Below, in pieces: positions 50,566 through 60,286 of a stretch of DNA of 64,000 nucleotides; within the stretch, counting starts at the first letter, position 1; the number at the start of each line of letters is the position of its first letter. A program made the position numbers and the translations under genes. Below the pieces are notes generated by a model, which was not told where the DNA came from, made no database searches, and saw only the letters and a program-made list of their open reading frames with translations. Source of the DNA: Sphingomonas sp. AR_OL41 (lineage in GTDB: Bacteria > Pseudomonadota > Alphaproteobacteria > Sphingomonadales > Sphingomonadaceae); the NCBI RefSeq assembly GCF_029911635.1, contig NZ_JARYTI010000005.1:124001-188000 (forward strand), written 5' to 3'.

Positions 50566-51510
50566 TCAGCCTCGTTGCGCGCGCGCGGCGAGGAACAGGT
50601 CGATCTCGCCGATCGCGCGATTGCGCACCGAATCCGCCTCGCGCAGCACCTCGTGCGCTGCTTCCTTGCCGAAGCGCACCACGCGCACGTCGGGCAGCTT
50701 GGCCGCAACCGTCAGCGCCGCCTTGGGATCCACCAGCTGGTCGGCGTCGGCGACCAGCATCAGCACCGGCACGCGCATCGCCTTGAGTCGTGGATCGGCG
50801 CGCAACAGGCGAGTCGATGCGAATGCCTGCATCACCCAGCGCCAGCTCGGGGGCCCGAGCACCAGGGCGGGATCGGATTGCTGCCAGAAAAGTTCGTCTT
50901 CGTATCGGCTCGGATCATGCGTCAGCAGGGCAAGCCGCGTCTCGCGCATCGCCGGGCCCTCGTTGCTCTTCCATGCCGCGCGCGAGGAATTGCCGACACC
51001 ACCGAGAAGGCGCGCGAGCCTCTCGCCGAGCGCGGCACCGATCGGGCTGTGCAGCCCCAGCATCGGCGCGATGAGCACTGCGGCAACCGGCGTAATTGCC
51101 TGCTCGACCAGCGCGCGCAGGACGATGTGGCCGCCCATCGAATGCGCCATCACGACCTGCGGGCCCGCCGCCTGCGGTGTCCATGTCGCCCAGAATGCGC
51201 GAATATCCGAGACGAAGGTCGCGAAATCGTCGATGTCGCCGACATGCGGATCGGACGAAACCCGGCCCGACCCACCTTGCCCGCGCCAGTCGAGCGACGT
51301 GATCGACCATCCCTGGCCATGCCAGTGCGCAATCGCTTCAAGATATTTCTCGAACAGGTCGCCGCGACCCGCCTGGAACAGGATCGAGCCGCGCGGCGTG
51401 CCCTCCGCCGGCCAGTCAAAGCGACGAAAATTCCAGCCGTCGGGGCCGGTCCAGCGCGAGACGCGGGCACCGGCGGGGATCGCGCGGCGATACAGTGTCG
51501 GGGAAACCAT
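50566..51510 (-). CDS. Alpha/beta hydrolase, lysophospholipase/monoacylglycerol lipase type
   Basis: The product has 314 residues from the ATG at 51510; an ATG at 51537 would add nine. It has LDWRGQGGSGR, the nucleophile elbow AHSMGGH, an acid in VADADQLVD and a late His in KEAAHEVL. These fit PldB-like serine hydrolases acting on monoacyl lipids. No signal peptide is obvious. It is divergent from cpaA. Confidence 0.85.
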   Translation of the reverse strand: MVSPTLYRRAIPAGARVSRWTGPDGWNFRRFDWPAEGTPRGSILFQAGRGDLFEKYLEAIAHWHGQGWSITSLDWRGQGGSGRVSSDPHVGDIDDFATFVSDIRAFWATWTPQAAGPQVVMAHSMGGHIVLRALVEQAITPVAAVLIAPMLGLHSPIGAALGERLARLLGGVGNSSRAAWKSNEGPAMRETRLALLTHDPSRYEDELFWQQSDPALVLGPPSWRWVMQAFASTRLLRADPRLKAMRVPVLMLVADADQLVDPKAALTVAAKLPDVRVVRFGKEAAHEVLREADSVRNRAIGEIDLFLAARAQRG

Positions 51511-51557
51511 GGGGCTGGTTACTTTTTGGAAAGCCATGGCGTCTAGACAAATTACCG

Positions 51558-52031
51558 ATGGGTGGCTTCAATCTGAATATCGCGCTCCTGGCAGCGCTCG
51601 TGCTGTTGCTCGTGTCAGCGGGCATCCAGGACGCGCGCACGCGTGAAATCGCCAATTGGAAGAATGCCGCGATCCTCGCTTTGGCACCGCTCTGGTGGTG
51701 GTCGAACGGCCTTGCCCTGATGCCCGACATCGCCATCCAGCTGGCGCTGGGCGGCGTGGTCTTCGCGTTGTTCTGCGTCGCCTTCTACTGCAACTGGATG
51801 GGCGGTGGCGACGTCAAGATGATCGGCGCGCTCGCTTTGTGGCTGCCCTTCGAGGCGCTTGCCTGGATGTTGATCGTCATGTCGCTGCTCGGCGGCGTGC
51901 TGACGCTGATCCTCGTCGTCGAGCGCCGCGTCCTGCGCAAGGAGGGCGTGCCCGAGATTCCCTATGGCGTCGCCATCGCGATCGCCGGACTCTTCGCGAT
52001 CCGCGAACCACTTATTAACCACTTGTCGTGA
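51558..52031 (+). CDS. cpaA: Prepilin peptidase (A24 family), CpaA/TadV
   Basis: The 157-residue membrane protease cleaves and may methylate type IVb prepilins. It starts at the ATG at 51558. Catalytic aspartates are Asp25 in GIQDARTREI and Asp85 in the GGGDVKM motif, with about five helices. It lacks the N-terminal methylation domain of PilD, as usual for CpaA. It heads the tad pilus gene set. Confidence 0.93.
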   Translation: MGGFNLNIALLAALVLLLVSAGIQDARTREIANWKNAAILALAPLWWWSNGLALMPDIAIQLALGGVVFALFCVAFYCNWMGGGDVKMIGALALWLPFEALAWMLIVMSLLGGVLTLILVVERRVLRKEGVPEIPYGVAIAIAGLFAIREPLINHLS

Positions 52032-52079
52032 TGATTAACGCGGCATCAATCGCGCCGCGCCCGAAAGGCCAGATACGTC

Positions 52080-53117
52080 ATGGATAGTCGCAAGATCATT
52101 CTCCTGGTAGGTGCGCTGCTCGTCGCCGGCCTGACCGCGTTCATGGCGCGCAGCCTGATTTCGGGCAGCGCCGCGCCGACCGCCAGCGCGGCCGCCGCGG
52201 CACCGGTCGACGGCCCCGAGGTCCTCGTCGCAACCCGCGCACTGCCGATCGGCACGATCCTCGACGCCACCGCACTCAAATTTCAGCCCTGGCCCAAGGA
52301 ACTGGTCGACGGGGCGTATTTCATCAAGTCGACCACCGACCTGAAATCGCTGCAGGGCACCGTCGTGCGCAACGCGATCACCGCCGGTGCGCCGATCACC
52401 CAGGGCATGCTGGTCAAGCCCGGCGATCGTGGCTTCCTCGCCGCGGCGCTCGGCCCGGGCATGCGCGCTGTCACCGTGCCGGTGTCGGTGCAGACCGGCG
52501 TCGCCGGCTTCGTCTTTCCGGGCGACCGGATCGATCTGGTGCTGACGCAGACCGTCCCGGGCGGCGGCGACGGCCCGCCGCTTAAGGTTTCCGAAACGGT
52601 GATGCGCAACCTGCGCGTGCTGGCGACCGACCAGCGCACCGACAACACCACGGGTGAGGACGGCAAGTCGATCGTCAAGACATTCTCCAACGTGACGATC
52701 GAGGCGACGCCGAAGATCGCCGAGCAGATCGCCGTTGCGCAGACCCTCGGCTCGCTTTCGCTGTCGTTGCGCAGTCTCGCCGACAACGGCCAGGAACTCG
52801 AACAGGCGATCGCCAGCGGTGATGTCCGTGTGCCCGAAGGTACCGATCCCAAGTCCGAAAAAGCCATGCTGGTCCAGCTCGCGACCCAGCCTCAGACAGG
52901 CAATTCGACCTTCGCGACGGGCGCCGACGTCTCGCGCTTCCAGCGCCGCACGGTGCCCGGCAAGCCTCCCGTCACGCTCGCTGTCGGCGGCGTTGCGGGT
53001 GGCGCGACCGCGCCGGGTGGAGGCGCATATCCAGGATCCGCCGTGGCGCGGGGGCCGATCGTGCACGTGGCACGCGGCGTGAACGTGACCGATGTAGCGG
53101 TCGGGGGGAACAAGTAG
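52080..53117 (+). CDS. cpaB: Flp pilus assembly protein CpaB/RcpC
   Basis: The 345-residue protein has an N-terminal membrane helix (KIILLVGALLVAGLTAFMAR) and a SAF-type domain (VLVATRALPIGTILDATALK), followed by RcpC-like repeats and a Gly/Ala/Pro-rich tail. It is a periplasmic component of the tad secretion channel. It lies 1 bp before cpaC. Confidence 0.93.
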   Translation: MDSRKIILLVGALLVAGLTAFMARSLISGSAAPTASAAAAAPVDGPEVLVATRALPIGTILDATALKFQPWPKELVDGAYFIKSTTDLKSLQGTVVRNAITAGAPITQGMLVKPGDRGFLAAALGPGMRAVTVPVSVQTGVAGFVFPGDRIDLVLTQTVPGGGDGPPLKVSETVMRNLRVLATDQRTDNTTGEDGKSIVKTFSNVTIEATPKIAEQIAVAQTLGSLSLSLRSLADNGQELEQAIASGDVRVPEGTDPKSEKAMLVQLATQPQTGNSTFATGADVSRFQRRTVPGKPPVTLAVGGVAGGATAPGGGAYPGSAVARGPIVHVARGVNVTDVAVGGNK

Positions 53118-53118
53118 G

Positions 53119-54804
53119 ATGCGTACGTCCAAGAAATCGCTCGGCTGGCCATTGGCCGCCGCGCTTGCCACGGCCACGATCGGCACCGCGCCATCCGTCG
53201 CCCCGGCGCAAAACGCGAACGCCTCGCCCGTGCTTCAGGTCAACACCGGTCGCGGGCGCCTTGTAACCCTGCCCCGGCCGATGAGCGACCTGTTCGTCGC
53301 CGACGAATCGATCGCCGACGTCCAGGTCCGTTCGCCGACCTTGCTCTATGTCTTTGGCAAGAAGGGTGGCGAGACGACGATTTCGGCGACCGCCAAGGGC
53401 GGCGCGGTGGTCTATTCCGCCACGGTCCGCGTCGGCAACAACTTCGATTCGATCCAGCAGATGCTCAACATGGCGATGCCGGACTCACACATCGTCGCCA
53501 CGACGATGAACGGCCTGATCCTGCTGACCGGCACGATCGGATCGCCCGGTGACGGCGCCGAGGCGGAGCGCCTCGTCCAGGCTTATGTCGGCGACGCCGT
53601 CAAGGTCCTGTCGCGGCTACGCACCGCGACACCGCTGCAGGTAAACCTGCAGGTGCGTTTCGCCGAGGTCAGCCGCAGCTTCGTCAAGAATATCGGCGCC
53701 AACATGCAGACCCGCGACACCACCGGCGGGTTCCTGTTCGGCGTCGCGTCGGGGCGCAGCGTCGGCACGATCGGCAATGTCGATACGTCGGCGCTGCCGA
53801 TGCTCGACGCGTCTTCGAAATTCGGCTTCCCGGCCGGAACGATCAGCCTGCCGTTCGACCCCAAGCTCGGCCAGTTCGTCTATCCCAACTCGGGAACCGC
53901 TTACAATTTCAGCAACTTGGCAAGTGCCGCGCGCACCTCGCTCGGTTTTGCCGGCAAGCTGTTCGGCCTCGATGTGCTCAGCGCGCTCGACCTTGGCGAG
54001 CGCGACGGCCAGGTCTCGACGCTGGCCAATCCCAACCTGACCGCGCTGTCCGGCGAGACCGGCACCTTCCTTGCGGGCGGAGAAATCCCGATCCCGGTCA
54101 GCCAGGGTCTTGGCGCCGTCTCGGTCGAGTACAAGCAATATGGCGTCAGCCTCGCCTACACGCCGACCGTGTTGTCGGACGGCCGCATCTCGCTTCGTGT
54201 CCGGCCCGAGGTTTCACAGCTTTCCTCGCAGGGCGCTGTGACGATCGGTGGTACCACGATCCCGGCGCTGACCACGCGGCGAGCCGAGACGACCGTCGAA
54301 CTCGGCTCGGGCCAGAGCTTCATGATCGCCGGCCTGCTGTCCAACACGCACAACAATTCAATCGACAAGACTCCCGGTGTCTCGGACGTGCCCGTTCTCG
54401 GCGCGCTGTTCCGCTCGACCGCCTTCCAGCGCGACGAGACCGAGTTGGTCATCGTCATCACGCCGTATCTGGTGAAGCCGGTCAACGCGAACGACATCGT
54501 GCTGCCGACCGACGGCTACAAGGCGCCGACCGATCTTGGCCGCGTCCTGCTCGGCCAGCTGGGTGGCGGCACGACCGGCGGCGATCGGCCCAAGCCAAGC
54601 GTTGCGGCACCCAGCGGCGGCGAGCCTGCCTTCGGCGCCAATGCACCGGTGCTGCCGGCCACGCCGCCCGTCCAGAGCGCCCCGCCCGCACCGGCACCAA
54701 GCCAGCCGGTCCGCCGCGAGGAACCCGCCGCGACGACCGCGCCGCAACCGCAACCCAAAGCCAGGAAGGGCGCCGCCACGGCAACGCCCGGCTTCAATCT
54801 TTGA
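53119..54804 (+). CDS. cpaC: Flp pilus secretin CpaC/RcpA
   Basis: The 561-residue outer-membrane secretin has a signal peptide, an N-terminal pilus-assembly domain (LVTLPRPMSDLFVADESIAD) and a secretin core with ALSGETGTFLAGGEIPIPVS and RTTVELGSGQSFMIAGLLSN-like motifs. Its C-terminus is a long Pro/Ala-rich tail (about residues 485-561). It forms the pore through which the Flp pilus passes. Confidence 0.95.
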   Translation: MRTSKKSLGWPLAAALATATIGTAPSVAPAQNANASPVLQVNTGRGRLVTLPRPMSDLFVADESIADVQVRSPTLLYVFGKKGGETTISATAKGGAVVYSATVRVGNNFDSIQQMLNMAMPDSHIVATTMNGLILLTGTIGSPGDGAEAERLVQAYVGDAVKVLSRLRTATPLQVNLQVRFAEVSRSFVKNIGANMQTRDTTGGFLFGVASGRSVGTIGNVDTSALPMLDASSKFGFPAGTISLPFDPKLGQFVYPNSGTAYNFSNLASAARTSLGFAGKLFGLDVLSALDLGERDGQVSTLANPNLTALSGETGTFLAGGEIPIPVSQGLGAVSVEYKQYGVSLAYTPTVLSDGRISLRVRPEVSQLSSQGAVTIGGTTIPALTTRRAETTVELGSGQSFMIAGLLSNTHNNSIDKTPGVSDVPVLGALFRSTAFQRDETELVIVITPYLVKPVNANDIVLPTDGYKAPTDLGRVLLGQLGGGTTGGDRPKPSVAAPSGGEPAFGANAPVLPATPPVQSAPPAPAPSQPVRREEPAATTAPQPQPKARKGAATATPGFNL

Positions 54805-54824
54805 GCCCCGCGAGGATGATCCCC

Positions 54825-55463
54825 ATGTTCAAGCGCAGCCTTACCATCGCCAGCTTTGCGCCGATGCTCCTGCTCGGCGCCTGTGGCGGGACGCAGAATC
54901 GCGGGCTCGAATCGGTCCATCAGCCGGTCGTCAGCCGGACTGACTATGTGTTCGACGTCAATACCGCCAACCGTGGTCTCGCCCCCGGCGAGGCGCAGCG
55001 CCTTGCGGGCTGGATGGCCTCGCTGCACCTCGGCTATGGCGACCATGTCACGGTCGATGATCCCAATCCTTATGGCGGCGGCGTGCGCGACGATGTTTCG
55101 GCGCAGCTCGCGCGCTATGGTCTGTTGCTGTCCGACGATACGCCGGTGACCGGCGCTGCGATCGCCCCGGGAACGGCGCGTGTCGTCGTCAGCCGCACCA
55201 AGGCCACCGTGCCGGGTTGCCCGGATTTCAGCCGGGTCGGTCAGCCCGAATTCGAGAGCAACACCTCGTCCAACCAGGGTTGCGCGGTCAACGCCAATCT
55301 TGCCGCCATGATCGCCAATCCGGTCGATCTGGTGCGCGGTCAGCCGGGTGCCGATACGATCGACCCGGCTTCGGCCACCAAGGCGATCGATCTCTACCGC
55401 AAGGCCGCGCCGACCGGCGGCGGCGGCACGGTCGTGAAGAGCGAAAGCGCAGGGGGCAAATAA
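54825..55463 (+). CDS. cpaD: Flp pilus assembly lipoprotein CpaD
   Basis: The 212-residue product starts at the ATG at 54825 (GAGG upstream). It has a lipobox LLLGACGG and contains YVFDVNTANRGLAPGEAQRL and SRTKATVPGCPDFSRVGQPE, plus NLAAMIANPVDLVRGQPGA, diagnostic CpaD motifs. It is a pilotin-like partner of the secretin. It directly precedes cpaE. Confidence 0.93.
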   Translation: MFKRSLTIASFAPMLLLGACGGTQNRGLESVHQPVVSRTDYVFDVNTANRGLAPGEAQRLAGWMASLHLGYGDHVTVDDPNPYGGGVRDDVSAQLARYGLLLSDDTPVTGAAIAPGTARVVVSRTKATVPGCPDFSRVGQPEFESNTSSNQGCAVNANLAAMIANPVDLVRGQPGADTIDPASATKAIDLYRKAAPTGGGGTVVKSESAGGK

Positions 55464-55464
55464 C

Positions 55465-56760
55465 ATGAACGCGCCGTTCAATTCCGGCCGCGTCGGCCAG
55501 CGAGAGCCCTTCGTTGCCTATGTCTGCGATGAGACCACCGCCGAGGCGATCCGCCCCGTCGCGGTCGAAATGGGCTGGGCCCCCGAGAAGGTGAACAAGG
55601 GCGGCCTGCGCAATGCCGTGCAGTCGCTCTCGGTTTCGGCGAGCCCGATGATCCTGTTCGTCGATCTCTCCGAATCGGGCGACCCGCTCAACGACATAAA
55701 CGCGCTCGCCGAAGTCTGCGAGCCCGGCACCGTCGTGATCGCGGCCGGCCAGGTCAACGATGTGCGGCTCTACCGCGACCTCGTGGTCAGCGGCATCCAG
55801 GACTATCTTCTGAAGCCGCTCAACCCCGACGTGCTGCGCGAAGCCTTCACACATGCGCAGATCACGCTCAACACGCCCAAGGCCAGCGATACGAGCACCG
55901 AGCGGCCGCATTGCGCCACCGCCTTCATTGGCGCGCGCGGTGGTGTGGGTGCCTCGACGATGGCGACCTCGATCGCCTGGATGCTCAGCGAAAAGGGCAA
56001 GCGCACCACAGCGCTGCTCGATCTCGACGTTCATTTCGGCACCGGCGCGCTGGCGCTCGATCTCGAGCCGGGTCGCGGCCTGACCGATGCGATCGAGAAT
56101 CCGAGCCGCATCGACGGTCTGTTCATCGAACGCGCGATGGTCAAGTCGAGCGAGACGTTGTCGGTGCTCTCGGCTGAAGCGCCGATCAACTCACCGCTCG
56201 TCACCGATGGCAGCGCCTTCTACCAGTTGCAGGAAGAGATGCGCGCCGCGTTCGAATGCACGGTGGTGGATCTGCCGCGCAACATGCTGGTCCAGCATCC
56301 GCACCTGATCGCCGACATCCAGGCGGCGGTGGTGGTGACCGAGCTGACGCTGGCCGCGGCGCGCGACACGATCCGCATCCTGTCGTGGCTCAAATCGAAT
56401 GCGCCGCAAACGCAGGTCTTCGTCGTCGCCAACCGCGTCCATGCGAGCGGCGCGATCGAGATCAACCGCAAGGACTTCGAAGGCTCGATCGAACGGAAGA
56501 TCGACGTGCTCATTCCGTTCGACGCCAAGCTCGCCGCGCAGTCGGCCAAGCTCGGCAAGCCCTTCGCCGATGCCGGCAAGGGCACCAAGACGGTCGCGCC
56601 GATGGTCGAACTTGCCAACCGCTTGATGGCGCTCGGCTACGAGCCCGACACGATACCGGGCGCAGCCAAGAAGAAGCCGACCAACGCCGGGACGTCGCTG
56701 ATGGGCAAGTTTGCCGATCTGAAATCGTTCATGCCAAAGCGTGCGGCCAAGGCCAAATAA
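55465..56760 (+). CDS. cpaE: Flp pilus localisation ATPase CpaE/TadZ
   Basis: The 431-residue protein joins an atypical receiver-like domain (about 1-140, with YLLKPLNPDVLREAF) to a MinD/ParA-type ATPase with the deviant Walker motif GARGGVGASTMA and LLDLDVHFG. CpaE/TadZ places the tad machine at a cell pole. It ends 36 bp before tadB; no cpaF intervenes. Confidence 0.95.
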   Translation: MNAPFNSGRVGQREPFVAYVCDETTAEAIRPVAVEMGWAPEKVNKGGLRNAVQSLSVSASPMILFVDLSESGDPLNDINALAEVCEPGTVVIAAGQVNDVRLYRDLVVSGIQDYLLKPLNPDVLREAFTHAQITLNTPKASDTSTERPHCATAFIGARGGVGASTMATSIAWMLSEKGKRTTALLDLDVHFGTGALALDLEPGRGLTDAIENPSRIDGLFIERAMVKSSETLSVLSAEAPINSPLVTDGSAFYQLQEEMRAAFECTVVDLPRNMLVQHPHLIADIQAAVVVTELTLAAARDTIRILSWLKSNAPQTQVFVVANRVHASGAIEINRKDFEGSIERKIDVLIPFDAKLAAQSAKLGKPFADAGKGTKTVAPMVELANRLMALGYEPDTIPGAAKKKPTNAGTSLMGKFADLKSFMPKRAAKAK

Positions 56761-56796
56761 ACCAAACGGTAACGACGCGGAGCGCTAAGTACCGTC

Positions 56797-57771
56797 ATGC
56801 CAGTGATGTCGATCCTCATGCTCGGTGGCGGGGCCCTGGTGGTCCTGGGGCTGCTGGCGCTCGCCTTCAGCGGGCCCTCCCCGGCGCGCGCCAGCGCGCG
56901 TCGCATGACGGCCATGCGTGCGCGGCACAGTGAATCCGCGGGCGTTGCGGTCGAGGCGCAGATGCGCCGCATCACGCAGAGCCGCGGCAACCGCGTCGAC
57001 GCCGCCGCGATGCGCTTCCTCCCCCGCCCGGCCGTGCTCAAGAAGCGCCTGGCGATGACCGGCAAGGACTGGACCGTCGGCCAATATGGCATGGCGACGC
57101 TCGGCATCACGCTGGTCGTCGGCCTGCTGCTGGCGATCAAGGGGCTACCCATCCTCCTAGCGCTGTTCGTCGGGCTGATCCTCGGCGCCGGCATCCCGCA
57201 CATGGTCGTCGGCTTCTTCATCAAGCGGCGCGGCGCCAAGTTCAACGCCAAGTTCCCCGACGCGATCGAACTGCTGGTCCGGGGTCTGCGCTCGGGCCTG
57301 CCGATCAGCGAGACGATCGGTGTCGTTGGCGCCGAGGTCGAAGGGCCGGTCGGCGAGGAATTCCGCACGGTGTCCGACAAGATGAAGATCGGCCGCACGA
57401 TGGACGCGGCGTTGCAGGACACCGCCGACCGGCTCGGCACGCCCGAATTCCAGTTTTTCTGCATCACCATCGCGATCCAGCGCGAGACCGGCGGCAATCT
57501 TGCCGAGACGCTCGCCAACCTGGCGACCGTGCTGCGCATGCGCGGCCAGATGAAGCTCAAGATCAAGGCGATGTCGTCCGAATCCAAGGCGTCGGCCTAT
57601 ATCATCGGCTCGCTGCCGTTCATCGTCTTCGGCATGATCTGGATGATCAACGGCAGTTACATGCAGACCTTCTTCATCGACCAGCGGCTGATGGTCGCGG
57701 GTGCCGGCGGCATGCTGTGGATGGGCATCGGTGCCTTCATCATGGCCAAGATGATCAACTTCGAGATCTGA
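56797..57771 (+). CDS. tadB: Tad inner-membrane platform protein TadB
   Basis: The 324-residue protein has an N-terminal helix, two central helices (about 101-141), a type II secretion F domain (FPDAIELLVRGLRSGLPISE, then TGGNLAETLANLATVLRMR) and two C-terminal helices. It forms the platform with TadC. Its stop shares a base with the tadC start (TGATG). Confidence 0.95.
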   Translation: MPVMSILMLGGGALVVLGLLALAFSGPSPARASARRMTAMRARHSESAGVAVEAQMRRITQSRGNRVDAAAMRFLPRPAVLKKRLAMTGKDWTVGQYGMATLGITLVVGLLLAIKGLPILLALFVGLILGAGIPHMVVGFFIKRRGAKFNAKFPDAIELLVRGLRSGLPISETIGVVGAEVEGPVGEEFRTVSDKMKIGRTMDAALQDTADRLGTPEFQFFCITIAIQRETGGNLAETLANLATVLRMRGQMKLKIKAMSSESKASAYIIGSLPFIVFGMIWMINGSYMQTFFIDQRLMVAGAGGMLWMGIGAFIMAKMINFEI

Positions 57772-58769
57772 TGACTATGGCAGCTCACGGCCCCACCATC
57801 CTCGGCGTCGACGTCCTCTGGGTCGCCACCCTGCTATCCGGGGTAGCGGCGTTCGCCGTGCTGCTCGCGATCTATGCCGTCACCACCGTCCGTGACCCGA
57901 TGACCAAGCGGGTCAAGGCGCTCAACGACCGCCGCGAACAGCTCAAGGCCGGCATCACCGCCTCGACCAAGCGCCGCGCCAAGCTGGTCAAGCAGAACCA
58001 GACGACCGATCGCATTCGCTCACTGCTATCCAACCTCAAGGTGTTGCAGGAAAGCCAGGTCAAGGCAGCGCAGATCAAGCTGATGCAGGCCGGAATCCGT
58101 TCCAAGGAATGGGCCGTCGCGGTGATCTTCGGCCGGCTCGTCCTGCCGATCGTTTTCGGCAGCCTGATGGTCTACCTCGTCTACGGCACCGACAGCTTTT
58201 CCGACTGGACGCCGATCAAGCGCTACGGGCTGGTCGCGATCACCTTCATCGTCAGCTACAAGGCACCCGACATCTTCCTCAACAACAAGGTCAAGAAGCG
58301 CTCGGACGCGATCCGCAAGGGGTTGCCCGATGCGCTCGATCTGTTGGTGATCTGTGCCGAAGCGGGACTCACCGTCGACGCCGCTTTCCACCGCGTCGCG
58401 AAGGAACTGGGCAAGGCCTATCCCGAACTGGGCGACGAATTCACCCTGACCGCGATCGAGCTCGGCTTCCTGTCCGAACGCCGCGCAGCGTTCGAGAACC
58501 TTGCCATGCGCGTCAAGCTCGACGCGGTGAAGGGCGTGGTCACGACTATGGTGCAGACCGAGAAATACGGCACGCCGCTGGCCTCGGCGCTGCGCGTGCT
58601 GTCGGCCGAATTCCGCAACGAGCGCATGATGCGCGCCGAGGAAAAGGCCGCGCGCCTGCCCGCGATCATGACCGTGCCGCTGATCCTGTTCATCCTGCCG
58701 ACGCTGTTCGTCGTCATCCTTGGGCCGGCCGCCTGCTCGATTTCCGACGCCTTCAAACACGGCGTCTAG
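57771..58769 (+). CDS. tadC: Tad inner-membrane platform protein TadC
   Basis: The 332-residue product starts at 57771, overlapping the tadB stop. It has LPDALDLLVICAEAGLTVDA and the C-terminal membrane helix (IMTVPLILFILPTLFVVILG), the TadC version of the type II secretion F domain. It is the last recognisable tad gene; a separate gene follows after 86 bp. Confidence 0.95.
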   Translation: MTMAAHGPTILGVDVLWVATLLSGVAAFAVLLAIYAVTTVRDPMTKRVKALNDRREQLKAGITASTKRRAKLVKQNQTTDRIRSLLSNLKVLQESQVKAAQIKLMQAGIRSKEWAVAVIFGRLVLPIVFGSLMVYLVYGTDSFSDWTPIKRYGLVAITFIVSYKAPDIFLNNKVKKRSDAIRKGLPDALDLLVICAEAGLTVDAAFHRVAKELGKAYPELGDEFTLTAIELGFLSERRAAFENLAMRVKLDAVKGVVTTMVQTEKYGTPLASALRVLSAEFRNERMMRAEEKAARLPAIMTVPLILFILPTLFVVILGPAACSISDAFKHGV

Positions 58770-58855
58770 CACCGAGCATCCCGCTTGCTACGAAGCGCCG
58801 TTCGCGGCAAACATCGTTAACGCTTCGTATAGATCTGGTGGGGAAGATCACGCGC

Positions 58856-60283
58856 ATGTCGCTCGGCAATCCAACGAACATCATCATCATAGTGCTGCTC
58901 GCTTTGGCGGCGATCACCTTTATGATCGCCAGCCTGACCGGCGGCGGCAAATGGCGCCGGCTCTATGACGAGGAGCGCGAGGAATATGCCAGCTATGCCG
59001 AAGGCGCCGACAACGAGCTGCGTGCCACGCGGCAGCGCGTTGCTGAGTTGGAGCGCGACGTCGGCTCGCTGCAGCGCCAGCATGCCGACGCGCTCGCCAG
59101 CATCGCCAAGCTGAAGGCCGAGATCGCCGACTCTGTCGCGCGCACGGCCGAGGTCGTGCCGCTGACGATCGTCCCACCAGCGCCCCCTCCTGCGCCCACG
59201 CCGGTCGCCATTGTCGAACCGCTGGTCGAGCCGCTGCCTGGCGAGCCGGAGCCGGAAGCCGCGGTGACCGAGATCGCGACGGCTTCTGTCGAAACACCGG
59301 CGGCCCCGATCACACCGCTGCCGATCGCCCCCGAATCAGCCGCCGACAGTGCCGCTGCGCGCCCGATCGCGAGCGTCGAGCACGCGCTATCCGAACTGCC
59401 ACCCGCGCCGATCGGCGGCATCACGCCGCTGCGCGCGCCCGACCCGGTTCCGGAACTCGGCGTGGCACAGGCAGCGCCCGAACCCGACGATGCGCACCAT
59501 GCGGCGTTGCCGGAAGAGGTCGAGAGCGAAGCGACGGCGGTCGCGCCGATCACGTCAGAAGTGCCTCCCGTCGAGGCGACCGTCGCGGAGGCGGTGCAGG
59601 CGCAAGAGGTTGACGCCGAAGAGACCCATGATGCTCCCGAGCCCGCCGACGATGCGGCACATGCGGCGTCGGAGCCGCCGGCCATCGAAGCGGCCTTGCT
59701 CGAGCAGGCGCTCGAGCCCGTGACGACGACCGCGCCTGTCGGGCTGAGCGAGGAAGCCCATGCCGCGCCGCTCGTCGAGGAGGCCGTGTTCGAGGAGATT
59801 CATGAGCCGAGCCATGGCGCCGCACCGGTCGAAGCAATCGACGCGAACGAGACGATCCCGCCCGCCGTCGAACAGGAAGCGACGTTTAGCGAACCGATCG
59901 TCGAAGCGACGACCGCCGCCGACCAGCCCGTCGTCGCTGCAGTCGAGGCGCCTGCCGATCCTTCCCCGACGGTCGCCGAGCCGGTTCCGGCCGATACCGC
60001 CTCCGCCGGACCGACCAAGTCGTGGTTCGGCTCGGGTCGTCGCGACAATCTGAACCGGCTGCGCGGCGTCGACCCACTTGTCGCTAACCGTCTCTTCGCG
60101 TTGGGCGTCACCACCTATGACGACATCGTGCAGCTGTCGCAGGAGGACGAAATGGCGCTCGAGCAGCGGCTTGGCGTTCCGGCGGGTTTCATTACGCGCG
60201 AGCAGTGGCGCACCCAGGCAAGCCTGTTGCGCTTCGGCAAGGAAGACGAATTCAACGAGCGCTTCGGCAAGCTCGACGCCTGA
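58856..60283 (+). CDS. Membrane-anchored protein with HhH-like C-terminal domain
   Basis: The 475-residue product has one N-terminal transmembrane helix (residues 8-28), a short coiled-coil-like region (about 35-95) and a low-complexity Ala/Pro/Glu/Val linker of nearly 300 residues. A compact C-terminal domain (about 407-465: LNRLRGVDPLVANRLFALGV, then TYDDIVQLSQEDEMALEQRL) resembles helix-hairpin-helix domains. HhH domains usually bind DNA without sequence preference. It follows tadC on the same strand but is not a known tad gene. Its linker is strongly acidic. Confidence 0.75.
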   Translation: MSLGNPTNIIIIVLLALAAITFMIASLTGGGKWRRLYDEEREEYASYAEGADNELRATRQRVAELERDVGSLQRQHADALASIAKLKAEIADSVARTAEVVPLTIVPPAPPPAPTPVAIVEPLVEPLPGEPEPEAAVTEIATASVETPAAPITPLPIAPESAADSAAARPIASVEHALSELPPAPIGGITPLRAPDPVPELGVAQAAPEPDDAHHAALPEEVESEATAVAPITSEVPPVEATVAEAVQAQEVDAEETHDAPEPADDAAHAASEPPAIEAALLEQALEPVTTTAPVGLSEEAHAAPLVEEAVFEEIHEPSHGAAPVEAIDANETIPPAVEQEATFSEPIVEATTAADQPVVAAVEAPADPSPTVAEPVPADTASAGPTKSWFGSGRRDNLNRLRGVDPLVANRLFALGVTTYDDIVQLSQEDEMALEQRLGVPAGFITREQWRTQASLLRFGKEDEFNERFGKLDA

Positions 60284-60286
60284 GCG

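Noticed and set aside
58109..58855. An N-terminal extension of the HhH-tailed protein through tadC
   Set aside because: It is in another frame of tadC and Arg/Pro-rich. The ATG at 58856 gives a proper membrane helix.
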